Assembly: GCA_028386065.3 (NCBI GenBank)
Contig: JAKUCV010000421.1
Location: 22,440-86,439 of the forward strand
Source: Turnera subulata
Lineage: Eukaryota; Streptophyta; Magnoliopsida; Malpighiales; Passifloraceae
DNA length: 64,000 nucleotides
Direction of reading: 5' to 3'
The notes beneath the pieces are model-generated. The model was not told the origin of the DNA, made no database searches, and saw nothing but the letters and a program-made list of their open reading frames with translations. The first letter of the stretch is position 1, and each line of letters opens with the position of its first letter. The translations under genes and the position numbers were made by a program. Below are positions 46,718-58,169 of the stretch, piece after piece.

Positions 46718-49157
46718 ATTTTAGAAACCACCAAAGTCTCTCTCCCCGACTGCTACAGTACCTAAACAGTGCACTTTACCAAAATTTCTCGACAAAGCTC
46801 CGGTCTTCGTCCCCGGCGAGAGCAAGGATGGCTTGAGGAGATAGCTCCTTCCCCGTCTACAGATCCGCGACCGGCTACACCCTCCCAGCCCCCACTGAAC
46901 CAAAGACACCAGCAGCCCGGACGATCCAGCTTGAAGACAACACCGCGATCACGGGCCGCGCCTCCTGCGCGTGTGCCACCGTTCGCCGCTAGCTCCCCGG
47001 TAGCCATGGCCATGGAGGAACCACCGGAGGACAACACGGCAGCTGACGACCCCGCTGAACGCAACTCCCGATCCCGGACAGTGAGCTCCAGCCCTGTTCA
47101 ACGAAGACGATCTAGATCTCGTGAGGCGGCTGCCTCTCCCCCCACCGGCGACCGGTTCCGACCTCCTTCACCCCCACTACTCCGGCAGACTGCTAACTGT
47201 CCACCAGCGTCGACCAGTGGCACCTCTGTCACTGCCTATCCTTCTTCTTCAGGCGAGCCGAACGTACCGCCCACTAGTCCGAGAAATGAGCAACCGTCCC
47301 CGGATGCCGAAACTACAGTCCTGCCTGAATACCCGCCACCACCTCAAGCCAATTCAGGGCATTCGAACACTGTTGACCCCGATGTGCTTATGGGGGAAGC
47401 CCGTCTTACTTACCGGGACTCCCTTTTTGGTGGGCCGAATCCGTTGTACCAAACTGACCCTTGGGAAATCGAGGGTGAAGCCGAGTATGAGGAAGGCGAT
47501 TTGTTTGTGTCTCATGTTGACGGCGTAGCTAACTTGGAGTTATCCGATCCGTTCAAAGCTCGGTTGGATAAACAATGGGAGAATGCTGTTATCGTCAAGC
47601 TGTATGGGCGAACTATCGGTTACAAGGCCCTCCATACCCAATTGCAAACTCTTTGGAAGCTAACCGGGGCGTTCAAAATTTTAGACCTCGAGAACAACTT
47701 TTACATGGTGAGGTTTTGGGCATCACAAGACTACATTCATGCCCTGACCGATGGCCCCTGGATGATCTACGGGAATGTGCTCAGTGTGCAGCCATGGTCT
47801 CCCAATTTCCGAGCTTCCACCGGAAAGATCGACTCGATCGTGACATGGGTCCAATTTTCAGATTTCCCCACGAACCGGTATCACTCCAAGATCCTCAGAC
47901 AACTCGGAAACATGGTGGGCCGAACGATCAAGCTTGATGGTAATTCTTCTAACCCCAGTCGAGCTAAATTTGCTAGAGTTGCTGTGCGTCTTGATTTGAC
48001 AAAACCTTTACAAGGAACCGTGCATCTTGAAGGCGAACCCATCAAGGTTGGCTATGAAGGGCTGCATAACATTTGTTTTATTTGTGGAAATTTGGATCAT
48101 AATATTCTAGTTTGTCCGGAAGCTCCACATGCTCAGAAAAGCGAGGCAGTGCCCACATCCTCAACATTATTGACATCTGGGGTGTCGGTCGCCGCGACAA
48201 GTAACGGGAGGGGAGAATGGATGAATGTCCCCCGGAGGTCTAACCGCCCATCTCGGCGTCCACTCACCGGCCCCCCGGTCCCCCCTATAGTTTCCCATAC
48301 TAGAAACCCAACCAATAGGTTCCATACGTTGGGGAGTGCACGATTTGAGGAGCCACCGGCCGTGCCGACTCCCAGCACAACCATACCTACACCGATGGCG
48401 CAGACTCAATCACATCCACCCCCATCGCCATCCCTTGCTATTGCCACCCCCCCACCAATACCTCCTGTCAGTGAGAACCAACCCCAGCCTAAACCCACCC
48501 CTGTCCTACCTACGCTTCAGGATTTCATCGGGGACGGATCTCTCCAGAGGTCCAAGAGTAAGCTTGCTACCCGACTCGCCAAACAGACCACCAAAAAAAC
48601 CCAACCTCTGAAAATCTCAAAGCTCATATCCAAGGATACCCCGAAGAGACAATCCCTTCAAGATGTTTCCAATGCCAACACCTACCCGTCTACCCCAGAT
48701 GTTGCCCAATCCTCCATTGGACCTGTCACCCCCCCAGTTCCTCCCACTGCCAATTACCCAGTCGTTTCTAGCAATTTTAACCATCCAACCCCTCCCCGCC
48801 CCCGTAAAAAACAGAATCATACGGCGGTGACCCTTACAGAAGACGACCATCGCATGATTTTTTCTCCAGGTGCATCCAGCTCGGGTGTGACAGTGGACCG
48901 GCCGCCGGATACTTTTCTGCCTCGCTGATCTATCACAGCCCTTGCCTTTGCTCTGCCAGTCATTATAATGTTATGTCCAGTAGTTTGATGTTGTTCTTTG
49001 TCCCGTTTATTCGGAATTTTTTTACCTATCATGTTGTCTCTGTGTTGCTCTTAGTGACTCTTGTGTAAGATAGAAGTCGATTTGAGCTACCGACTTCTAA
49101 CCATGTATTCAGCTCACGTATATTTTTAATATACTTCCCGGTTTCGACCAAAAAAAA
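46718..49157 (+). mobile_element. ORF1-only LINE (2440 bp)
   Basis: Begins ATTTTAGAAACCACC, has an intact ORF1 (47006-48928), then a 3' UTR ending GTTTCGACCAAAAAAAA, a typical plant L1 tail. No ORF2 follows. Boundaries are supported by the empty-site copy at 26608-26630. Either ORF2 was deleted from a full element or this is a mobile ORF1-only derivative. Confidence 0.82.
47006..48928 (+). CDS. LINE ORF1 protein (DUF4283 and CCHC zinc knuckle)
   Basis: ATG 47006 (context GCCATGG) gives 640 residues; the open frame extends upstream to 46769 without an ATG. Residues ~1-175 are Pro/Ser/Arg-rich and probably disordered. Residues ~180-270 are a DUF4283-type domain (WENAVIVKLYGRTIGYKAL, LTDGPWMIYGNVLSVQPW). 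Residues ~330-372 have the Cys-knuckle region (YEGLHNICFICGNLDHNILV then CPEA). The C-terminal half is again Pro-rich. In plant L1 elements this protein coats element RNA. No stop or frameshift, unlike every other LINE piece in the window, so it is young or maintained. Confidence 0.88.
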   Translation: MAMEEPPEDNTAADDPAERNSRSRTVSSSPVQRRRSRSREAAASPPTGDRFRPPSPPLLRQTANCPPASTSGTSVTAYPSSSGEPNVPPTSPRNEQPSPDAETTVLPEYPPPPQANSGHSNTVDPDVLMGEARLTYRDSLFGGPNPLYQTDPWEIEGEAEYEEGDLFVSHVDGVANLELSDPFKARLDKQWENAVIVKLYGRTIGYKALHTQLQTLWKLTGAFKILDLENNFYMVRFWASQDYIHALTDGPWMIYGNVLSVQPWSPNFRASTGKIDSIVTWVQFSDFPTNRYHSKILRQLGNMVGRTIKLDGNSSNPSRAKFARVAVRLDLTKPLQGTVHLEGEPIKVGYEGLHNICFICGNLDHNILVCPEAPHAQKSEAVPTSSTLLTSGVSVAATSNGRGEWMNVPRRSNRPSRRPLTGPPVPPIVSHTRNPTNRFHTLGSARFEEPPAVPTPSTTIPTPMAQTQSHPPPSPSLAIATPPPIPPVSENQPQPKPTPVLPTLQDFIGDGSLQRSKSKLATRLAKQTTKKTQPLKISKLISKDTPKRQSLQDVSNANTYPSTPDVAQSSIGPVTPPVPPTANYPVVSSNFNHPTPPRPRKKQNHTAVTLTEDDHRMIFSPGASSSGVTVDRPPDTFLPR

Positions 49158-49562
49158 GAGCGTCTCGTCAAAAAAAAAAAAAAAAGTGATGCCAAGAAAC
49201 GGCACCAGTAGAGGGCTATGCCCAACAAGAACCTCGCATCCTAGTACTGTTCAGTAATAATAGAAGAAGTAATGGGTTACACACACCCATTTTTCTTTAT
49301 TTTTTTCTTTTTGTTCCTAGCTGCTCGAAGTGACTGCCTTTGACAACTGTCCATGTCCAAGCCATTGTTTTACTTACATTGAATTACAAGGCTATATTAG
49401 AGAACCAAGGCTTATAGTTTGCAGTTGTACATGTCCAAGCCATTGTAAATTGTAATAATATCTATCCTTGCCTCTGGTTCTGACACTGCCTTGCATTTTG
49501 GAGTCGAAGTCCACTACACTAGGTTGGTTTTCTGACAGCTTTTGTAGTAATATGCTCGCCTC
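49158..49562. repeat. Duplicated host segment, copy 2 (right part), and NLR upstream region
   Basis: 49158-49270 and 49285-49385 match 26618-26735 and 32793-32890. Nothing coding. Ends at the Mutator-like element. Confidence 0.7.
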
Positions 49563-50556
49563 GAGAAATTAGATCCTACTAGTTATATCAACTTACTATT
49601 TTTAATAGTCAATTCATCATCTAAAATAGACATGTCATTTTTATGAAAGATTTTCTTTAAAGTTATTTAATAAAAATTTCCTTTTAAAACTAAAAATCTT
49701 TACTGTTTCTTTTACCTATTTTTCCTTCCGCCGTCGGCCTCTCCTCTTCGACGACTGTTGTCCTTGTATGCAAGATTAATCAACCAGTAGCACGGCAACC
49801 CAAGATTCATCTACTCTTCTCAAATCAAATAATAACAATATGGAAAACAATATTTTTGTCGATCCAGAGGAAGAAAACAAAACAGAACTCCACATATCCG
49901 ACTGAAATTTACAATCTATCAGACACAAAAAAGTACATGGTATCTTGATTTCAAATCGATGAGGCATCACTAATATATTAACATCTTTTTTCTTTATCAT
50001 TTTTTCCTCAAGAGACCTAGCTCTATTAAATCTTGCCCTTTTCTTAACTGCTTAAACTCTTTTTGGGGGTTTCATCACTTTTCCAGATTTACTAGAAAAT
50101 AATACAGTGATGGAGTATGTTTCCAACCAGCAGAATCGATGAAGCAGTGAATAAGAATAGCCCACTCCTGAATAGTTAAGTTCCAGATTCGTATTTATCT
50201 GCCGCTAGTGGCCATTCAAATGATGTTATGGTCAGATTTCACATCCTAATTAAAATCCCGGGTTGATAACACCAGTTTTGCAAATATACTTGCATATTGA
50301 CAAATTGGCACATGAAGTGATGGATACAGAAGCAAGGCAGGAGATGACGTTGGTGAGGACGAGGTCGGTGGTGGCACCACTGTAGAGACAATAGCGTCGT
50401 CGTAAAAGAAAGAAAGGAAAAAAAATTGTATGAATTGTTTACTTTTAAAATAAAATGGCATGCCTAATTTAGATGATGAGTTGGCTATTAAAAATGGTAA
50501 GTTGATATAACTTGTAGGATCTGACATGGTACTCATTGAGTACCATAGAATTTCTC
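49563..50556. mobile_element. Mutator-like element (994 bp)
   Basis: Perfect 9-bp target duplication GCTCGCCTC (49554-49562, 50557-50565). Terminal inverted repeats start GAGAAATT and include CCTACTAGTTATATCAACTT / AAGTTGATATAACTTGTAGG. The right arm has ~25 extra bp (itself a palindrome, GGTACTCATTGAGTACC). No transposase. Interior 49700-50430 has no recognised gene piece. Confidence 0.85.
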
Positions 50557-51444
50557 GCTCGCCTCCATTTTTTTGACTCGGCCACTCAATCCACGTTGGT
50601 TGGTTTTACCACATGCGTCATGTCAAGTTTCCATAGTTAACTCGACAAAAAAAAAATCCATCAAAAAAAAAAGAATTAAGCAATTAAATATCCAACTAAT
50701 GATAAGAAGCTAAGAGCCAACCCACACATTGTTCACTACTGGGGATTTTTTTTGTAAAAAAAAAAACCAACCAGCAAGCACCTTAGTGAGCGAGCGAGCT
50801 GCTGTTGTTCTTTTGCTGGCCAAAGATGGCTGAAATAGCTGTTACATTTGTTGTGGAGGAGATGTTGAAGAAGTTGGCTTCACTTGCTCTTGAAGGAATC
50901 GATCTTGCTTGGGGATTGAAGGGGAAGTTACAGAAACTCAACGACTCCTTAACCTTCATCCAAGCTGTGTTACATGACGCTGTGGAAAGACAAGGCACAG
51001 AAAAATCTGTGAAGATTTGGCTGCAAGAGCTTCGAGATGTAGCATACAAAGCTGAAGATGTTCTTGATGAGTTTGGCTACGAAGTTCTCAGGCAAAGCGT
51101 GGAGGGTAATACTCCAAGTAGGAAGGTGAGCAACTTCTTTTCTGCCTCCTCCAACCCCATTGCATTTAGACTTCATATGGGGAAGAAAATTAAGAAGATC
51201 AATGATGACCTGGTGAAGATTAAAAATGAGGTTGCTGGCCTTGGTCTATAATTAGGAAGGGAGAGCTCCACAAATTCCTGTAGTCCACTAACGCACTCCT
51301 TCCTAGAGAAATCAGAACAGGTTATCGGAAGAGATGATGATGTGTTTGAAGTGATCAACTTGTAGAAGGTTTCAAGTGATGATCAAGTGCTCTTTGTTGT
51401 CCCTATAGTGGGGATGGCTGGTCTTGGTAAGACGACTGTAGCCA

Positions 51445-52046
51445 TGTTGGGAAGTAAACCCGGATAAACCAATCAACAATCACAAGAGACACCAAATTTT
51501 TACGTGGAAAACCCCTTCAAATCGAAGACTAAAAATCATGGGACCCAAGGTCCATCAAATCAACTCTACTATATCAAAAGTATCTTACAAAATTTCCCTC
51601 CAAAAGGTACTAATAGCACCACCTAAAAGTGAGTGTAGATAACAACACTACAACAAAGAACAAGAAGAGTTATAGAGAAATTCACCAAAAGCTGCAGCTG
51701 AATTTCGACCTCCCAAAGTAACAATTCCACAACTCTTAATTCGATCTTCACCGTTCAGATTGTAGATAAACGTATTTGGAACCTCCTGACAAAATTTCAG
51801 CTTGATCCAACGGTTAACGAAATAGGAACATTGCTTTGAACAAAGCTGGGCAGAATAGAAAAAGTTGTCGCAAAACCTGAACTTTCTCTGATAACGAAAA
51901 AACTTCTTATCTATAGTGTTTTCTGAAAACCTTAAACTTATTTTTAGACTTAGTATAATATATATATTAAGTATAGTGGGTTCTAAAGATGGGCCAATCC
52001 ATATTGGGCTATTTTCCACATAGGAGGGAAACCTAAAAACTCAACA
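51445..52046 (-). repeat. 3' LTR of Tork-like element
   Basis: 602 bp; lacks about 100 bp near its left end that its partner keeps (56205-56308). Confidence 0.92.
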
Positions 52047-52063
52047 ATTCTCCCCCTTCCGGA

Positions 52064-53688
52064 CTAGGTGGAGGAAATCGCCATCCCGACGACTGAACAA
52101 CAATCTTCAAACTTCTTCTTCGGCAAAGCTTTTGTCATCATATCAGCACCATTATCATCTGTATGTATCTTCTCAAGCTCAAGTAGCTTAGAATCCAAAA
52201 CATCTCTAATCCAATAACATCTAACATCAATATGTTTAGACCTTCTATGAAACGTAGAGTTCTTGCTAAGATGAATGGCACTCTGACTGTCACAATGCAA
52301 CACATACCTCTGTTGTGTAAAACCAAGCTCTTGCACAAACCTCTTCATCCATAGCATCTCTTTACTTGCTTCAACGGATGCTATAAATTCTGCTTCAGTA
52401 GTAGACAAAGCAATACACTTCTGCAATCTAGAATGCCAAGCAACTGCTCCCCCTGCAAAGGTAATCAGATAAGCTGAAGTAGATTTTCTAGTATCTAAAT
52501 CTCCAGCCATATCAGAATCAGTGTAACCCATTAAAGTAGGCTTCCCTGTTCCAAAACAAAGACTAAGATTAGAAGTACCACAAAGATACCGCATAATCCA
52601 CTTCACAGCATTCCAATGCTCTCTCCCTGGATTAGAAAGAAATCTACTAACGGTACCAACTGCATGAGCAATATCAGGTCTTGTTCAAACCATTACATAC
52701 ATCAAACTACCGACTGCTGATGCATAAGGAATCCGTGTCATATCGTCCTTCTCTTGCTCACTAGAAGGACACTGCTTCTTACTCAACTTAAGATGCACAG
52801 CAAGGGGTGTACCTACCACTTTTGCTTTATCCATTTTGAATCTTTGGACCACCTTTTCAATGTAGCTTTGTTGTGATAGCCATAACTTCCTTGCTGCTCT
52901 ATCACGAATAATCTTTATCCCAAGAATCTGCTTTGCTGGTCCTAAGTCTTTCATGGCAAAAGACTTGCTTAACTCTTGCTTTAACTTGTCAATTTGAGAA
53001 GCATTCTTACCAACAATAAGCATATCATTAACATAGAGCAACAAAATAACAAAGTCATCATCAGAGAATTTTTGCACAAAAACACAATGATCAGAAGCAG
53101 TCTTCTTGAAACCTTGCTCTTTCATAACAGAATCAAATTTTCTGTACCATTGCCTGGGAGCTTGCTTCAAGCCATATAAATTCTTCCTCAACCTGCAAAC
53201 AAAATTCTCTTTACCTTTGACTTTGAATCCTTCTGGTTGCTCCAATATAATTCTTCTTGCAAATCACCATGAAGAAAAGCTGTCTTTACATCCATCTGTT
53301 CAACCTCAAGATCAAGACATGCTGCCAATCCCAAAACAACTCTGATAGAGGACATCTTTACAACTGGAGAGAAAATTTCTTCAAAGTCTATACCTTTCTT
53401 CTGGCTAAAGCCCTTCACAACTAACCTGGCTTTGTATCGTGGAGTAGTAACACCACTTTCGTGCTTTACTCTAAAAACCCACCGATTCTTCAAAGCTCTT
53501 TTATTCATAGGTAACTTAACCAAATCAAAGGTATGATTGTCATGTAAGGATTTCATCTCATCCTTCATAGCTTCAAGCCATTCCTTCTTCTGTTCACTCT
53601 CCATGGCTTCTTTGAAACATTCAGGTTCTCCCCCATCACTCACAAGCACATACTGACTTGGTGGATACCGCGAAGAAGGCTTTTTCAC
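52064..53688 (-). pseudogene. Tork-like RT-RNase H
   Basis: Minus strand. 53688-53188: RT N-terminus (KPSSRYPPSQYV linker, RALKNRWVFRVKHESG, KARLVVKGFSQKKGIDF, EEIFSPVVKMSSIRVVLGLA). 53245-52685: NLYGLKQAPRQWY, catalytic LLYVNDMLIVG (second Asp of the usual YVDD motif region changed to Asn), and DLGPAKQILG. 52606-52064: RNase H (MGYTDSDMAGDLDTRKST, STTEAEFIA, LHCDSQSAI). A frameshift near 53190-53245 and a stop at 52685 break it. Confidence 0.9.
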
Positions 53689-55265
53689 TCTACTAGATGT
53701 CTTGTGAGAAGTCTCTGCAACTTCCTCAACTGTTGCATCTGTTTTACTGGCTGCTGCTTATCGTCAACATCATCCACTATATTGTCAAACAAATGTGCAC
53801 CATGCTGATCATGCACTTGATCGTCAAACACATGTGTACACTGCTGATCATCCGGAACTTGATCGTCAAACTGAAAGTTATCCTGGATATCACCATGTTG
53901 AAAATCATGTTCTGCTACATCAGGTGTCTCAGTCGAAGGAACTAGTTCAAGATCAACCAAACTCTCTTGGTTTTCAGAAACTAAATTTTCTGCTTTTCCA
54001 ATATCTTCAAAGGTTTGGTCTTCAAAGAATACCATGGCTTCTAACTAGCTTCTTTTCAACCGGATCATACAACCGGTAGCCAAATTCATCCTCACCATAT
54101 CCGATGAAGATACACTGTCTAGTCTTGAGATCCAGTTTTGACCTTTCATCCTCAGGAACATGCACAAAGGCTTTGCATCCAAATACTTTCAAATAATCAT
54201 AAGAGATATCCTTACCTAACCATACTCTGTCAGGTACATCACCATCCAATACGACAGCAGGAGATAAATTGACAACATATGCCACTGTGTTGAGTGCTTC
54301 AGCCCAAAAGGATCTTGGCAATTTTGCCTCTGCAAGCAAACAGCTGACTCTCTCAATCAATGTCGTGTTCATCCTTTCAGCTAGACCATTCAACTGAGGA
54401 AGGAGTCTTTGGAGGAGTTTTCTGATGTCTAATACCTTGCTCTCTGCAATAACTATCAAATGGACCGTAGTACTAACCACCATTGTTAGTACGAATGCAT
54501 TTGTTCTTCTTGCTTGTTTGTCTTTCAACCAAGGCCTGAAATTCTCTGAATTTATCAAATATCTAATTTTTGGTCTTCAAGGTATAAACCCAAAGCTTCC
54601 TTGAATGGTCATTAATAAAAGTCACAAAATAAAGTGCACCACCATGTGACTTGACCTTCAAAGGACCACACACATCAGAATGTATCAACTCCAGCAAAAT
54701 CTGGCTTTCTGGAAGGAGGATGACTTTTGAAAGAAACTCTTTTCTGCTTCCCAGCCAAGCAATGAATACACTTGTTCAGCCTCACTGCATTTACTCCCGA
54801 AAGCAAATTCTTCTTGGCCAAACAATTCATCCCCTTTTCACTCATATGACTGAGTCTTTTATGCCATAACTCTGAAGTGCAATCACTTTCAACCAAGTTC
54901 ACAGAACCGTGAGCAATGGAACCTTGCATTAGGTATAAATTAGAAGACTTTTTACCTCTGGCCACAACTAAAGAACCTTTGGTGAGCTTCCACTGTCCAT
55001 CACCAAAGAAATTACAGTAGCCATCATCATCAAGTCTTCCTGCAGAAATCAAATTCAAACAAACATCAGGTGCATGTTTGACATTATTAAGAACAAACCT
55101 TATACTATTACTGGACTACAGATAAACTGTTCCAATGCCAACCACTCTTGTCTAATTGCCATTATCCATCTTCAATGCACCAAAGTCACCAGGTGTATTA
55201 GATGCAAAGAACTCCTTTCTTGGAGTGACATGAAATGCAGCACCAGAATCCACCACCCAGCTAGT
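53685..55265 (-). pseudogene. Tork-like protease-integrase region
   Basis: Protease active site WVVDSGAAFHVT near 55262-55227. 55058-54675 has MNLISAGRLDDDGYC and the zinc-binding pre-integrase block (LWHKRLSHMSEKGMN, CIHCLAGKQKRVSF). 54558-54022 is the integrase C-terminal half (LAERMNTTLIERVSCLLAEA, VFGCKAFVHVPEDERSKLD). 54035-53685 is an acidic linker. Several stops and frame changes, including a damaged stretch about 54560-54670. Confidence 0.88.
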
Positions 55266-55407
55266 CTCATTACATGCAAAATTGATGATATTCTCATCAA
55301 GAGTGATGAGAAGATCAGAAGCTACAGCAACAAAATTTCCATTCCCAATTGTGTTTATCTTCCTTCTCTTTCTTCTTCATCTCCTTTTTCAGCTTGTAAC
55401 TATATCT

Positions 55408-56136
55408 CTAGGTGTGCCCTACGCGACCACAAAATTCGCATTCAAAGGTCTTGTTCTTATTTCTTGATTTGTTTCTGCTTTTGCTCGAACCTCTGTGACC
55501 ACCTTTAAACTTTTCTCTGCCCCTCTCTTGAACAATAAGAATATCAGATTGTGATGATGAAGATGAACCCTGAGATCTTCTTCTCGACTCTTCATTCAAA
55601 ACAGCACTTTTAATATACTCCATTGTCACAACACCACTAGGAGCAGAATTGGCTAAAGAAATACGAAGAGTCTCCCAAGAATCTGGCAAAGTTTTCAACA
55701 ACCAAAGTCCCTGCATCTCTTCGTCAAACTTAACTCCCATTCCAGTTAACTGATCAAGGATACCTTGAAAATCATTCATATGATCTAAGATAGAGCCACC
55801 TTCCTTGTATTTCAAATTCATCAACTGCTTCAACAAGAATAGCTAGTTGTTGCCTGTCTTTGAAGCATACAGTGTCTCCAGCTTATCCCACAAACTTCTG
55901 GCATGTGTCTCATTAACAATGTGATTCAAAACATTGTCTTCTACCCATTGCCGAATATAGCTACAAACATGTTGGTACTCGAACTCCCAATCCACGTCAG
56001 ACATGGAATCAGGTTTCTTGGAACCAAACACTGGCAGATGCATCTTTTTCACAAGCAAAAGATCTCTCACCTTACCTTCCCCCTTGTGGTAATTAGCTCC
56101 ATTCAAACATACCATCTTACTGGCATTAGCCTCCAT
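55408..56136 (-). pseudogene. Tork-like gag
   Basis: ATG at 56136 (MEANASKMVCLNGANY). UBN2-type gag core: LLLVKKMHLPVFG, ARSLWDKLETLYASKTGNN, then a single in-frame TAG, LKQLMNLKYKEGGSILDHMN. Ends with the first half of a zinc knuckle, FECEFCGRVGHT, followed by a stop. RNA-packaging protein; two stops make it defective. Confidence 0.9.
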
Positions 56137-56181
56137 ATTCAGTTCAGTTATACAACTGACAACCAAAGCTCCGCTACCAGA

Positions 56182-56887
56182 TGTTGGGAAGTAAACCCGG
56201 ATAACAGTATACACAGCGAAATAGATATCAAATTATCCAACAAAAACTTCCCTAGCAACTGAATACCAAGGAAGCAAGCAAATTGCAGCAAAATAATATC
56301 AACAAGCAAACCAATCAACAACCACAAGAGACACCAAATTTTTACGTGGAAAACCCCTTCAAATCGAAGAGTAAAAATCACGGGACCCAAGGTCCATCAA
56401 ATCAACTCCACTATGTCAAAAGTATCTTACAAAACCTCCCTCCAAAAGGTACTTATAGCACCACCAAAAAGAGAGTGTAGATAACAACACTACAATAAAG
56501 AACAAGAAGAGTTACAGGGAAATTCACCAAAAGCTGCAGCTGAATTTCGACCTCCCAAAGTAACAACTACACAACTCCAAATTCGATCTCCACCAATCAG
56601 ATTGTAGACAAACGTGTCCGAAACCTCCTGACAAAATTTCAGCTTGATCCAACGGTTAAAAAAATGGAAAGGTGACTTTGAACAAAGCTGTGCATAATAG
56701 AAAATGTTGCTGCAAAACCTAAACTTTCTCTGTTAACGAAAAAACTTCTTGTCTATAGTGTTTTCTGAAAACCTTAAACTTATTTTCAGACTTAGTATAA
56801 TATATATGCTAGGTGTAGTGGGTTCTAAAGATGGACCAATCCATATTGGGCTATTTTCACTTAGGAGGAAAACCCAAAAACCCAACA
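56182..56887 (-). repeat. 5' LTR of Tork-like element
   Basis: 706 bp; the NLR frame resumes right after the AGCCA duplication. Confidence 0.92.
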
Positions 56888-57778
56888 AGCCAAACTGGTG
56901 GTGAAAGAAATTAAAGATAGAAAGCTTTTCGATGAAACTATTTGGGCTTGTGTTTCCCAAAATTTTAATAAACAAAGAATTCTGGGAGAAATGTTACAGG
57001 ATTTGTCGAGGACAAACAATGGGAGCTTGAGCAACTTGAATAAAATAGTGAGCCTACTTAAAGAAAAGCTACAAGGCAAGAAATTTCTGCTTGTGCTTGA
57101 CGATGTCTGGAATGAGAAACTTCAGGACTAGGAGAGCTTGAAGAATGATTTGTCAATTGTTAGTGGAGGCAATGGGATTGTCATAATAGCTACCACACGA
57201 AAACCAACAAACTGCATCAATAATGGAAACTTTACTTGATCGTAGGCATGAGTTGAAAAGACTGCAGGATGAGGAGAGTTGGTCTATTATTCAGAAAATG
57301 GTGGAGTCTGGGAATGATAAGGTATCCATATCCGGAAACTTAGAGGTCATCGGAAAAGATATTGCAAGGAAATGTGGAGGTGTACCATTAGTTGCACGGA
57401 TATTGGGAGGATTGATGAAAAACTCCAAAGAGGAAAGTGATTGGTCGGCAATTAAAAACAACCGTCTTGGATCCAAAAGGGAATAATGTTGAAATTTTGC
57501 CTATATTAAAGCTGAGTTTTGATCATTTGCCTTCTTACTTAAAGCCATGTTTTGCATATTGCGCTATATTTCTGGAAGATCATTTCATTGAGAAAGAACA
57601 ATTAATCCAACTGTGGATGGCTGATGGACTTCTTAGAACAGCTAGTGAACAAAGTATGGAAGATAAAGGCAATCGGTATTTTAATGAATTGCTAGCAAAT
57701 TCATTCTTCCAAAATGCTGAGGAGGACTGGCTGCTTCCTGAGATCAAAAGCTGTAAGATGCATGACTTGGTGCATGTA

Positions 57779-57970
57779 CAAACCTAGAATTTGATATTGT
57801 GAATTGGATACACTGACAGTGTTCCCGTGTATATTATATAGCCAATACAAGTAGTGTTACAGTTGGACTACATGTCCTGCATGCTTTACATGATAAGCAT
57901 GACAGCTACACATGATGAGGAAACTAACCGATAAGATATACCTAGCACGAGTCTATCATCTGAATTACAG
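57779..57970 (-). repeat. Truncated Ale-like LTR beside the undetermined base
   Basis: Matches the first ~192 bp of the 252-bp LTRs at 58170 and 62696 (a few differences) but lacks the last ~52 bp and the outermost bases. It joins the NLR MHD region on the left. One undetermined base (N) stands at 57972. Confidence 0.85.
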
Positions 57971-58169
57971 GNATGGAAGCAAGACCAAAGCCAAGAAGCA
58001 TTCTTCATTAAAGGCTAAATTAAGATGATGGGGAGCACTAAGAAGAATGCAAAGCAAGTACTGATGTTACTAATGCTAGTCGTGTCCATTTTTGCGGATT
58101 CCGCCTCTGCTGGGTGTAAGATTAAGGGAATGGTCTGCAATAATATTGCAGCAGCTCCAGCTACAGAAG

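Larger units (their letters stand above)
51445..56887 (-). mobile_element. Tork-like Ty1/copia element in the NLR P-loop exon
   Basis: LTRs 51445-52046 (602 bp; ~100 bp deletion) and 56182-56887 (706 bp) start TGTTGGGAAGTAAACC and end CAACA. Perfect target duplication AGCCA (51440-51444, 56888-56892). Primer site TGGTAGCGGAGC on the minus strand at 56180-56169. Full gene order gag-protease-integrase-RT-RNase H on the minus strand with a few stops each. Clade inferred from gag and RT style. Confidence 0.93.
50826..57778 (+). pseudogene. CC-NB-LRR disease resistance gene, truncated and interrupted
   Basis: Part 1, 50826-51444: coiled-coil Rx-N-type domain (MAEIAVTFVVEEMLKKLASL, LRDVAYKAEDVLDEFGYEV), linker, and P-loop GMAGLGKTTVA (51411-51443), with a TAA at 51249-51251 and a TAG at 51363. 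Part 2, 56888-57778: resumes exactly at KLVVKEIKDRKLFDE, then CVSQNF, kinase-2 FLLVLDDVWNE (57088-57120), a TAG at 57129, a frameshifted RNBS-B (IVIIATTR), GLPL as CGGVPLVARILGG, a second frameshift near 57480, RNBS-D (CFAYCAIF) and MHD in CKMHDLVH. LRRs are absent; sequence ends at a truncated copia LTR. A copia element (51445-56887) lies between the parts. NLRs are cytosolic immune receptors; this one is non-functional. Confidence 0.92.

Noticed and set aside
46769..47005. Upstream extension of LINE ORF1 to 46769
   Set aside because: The frame is open but has no ATG there; the first ATG in good context is 47006.
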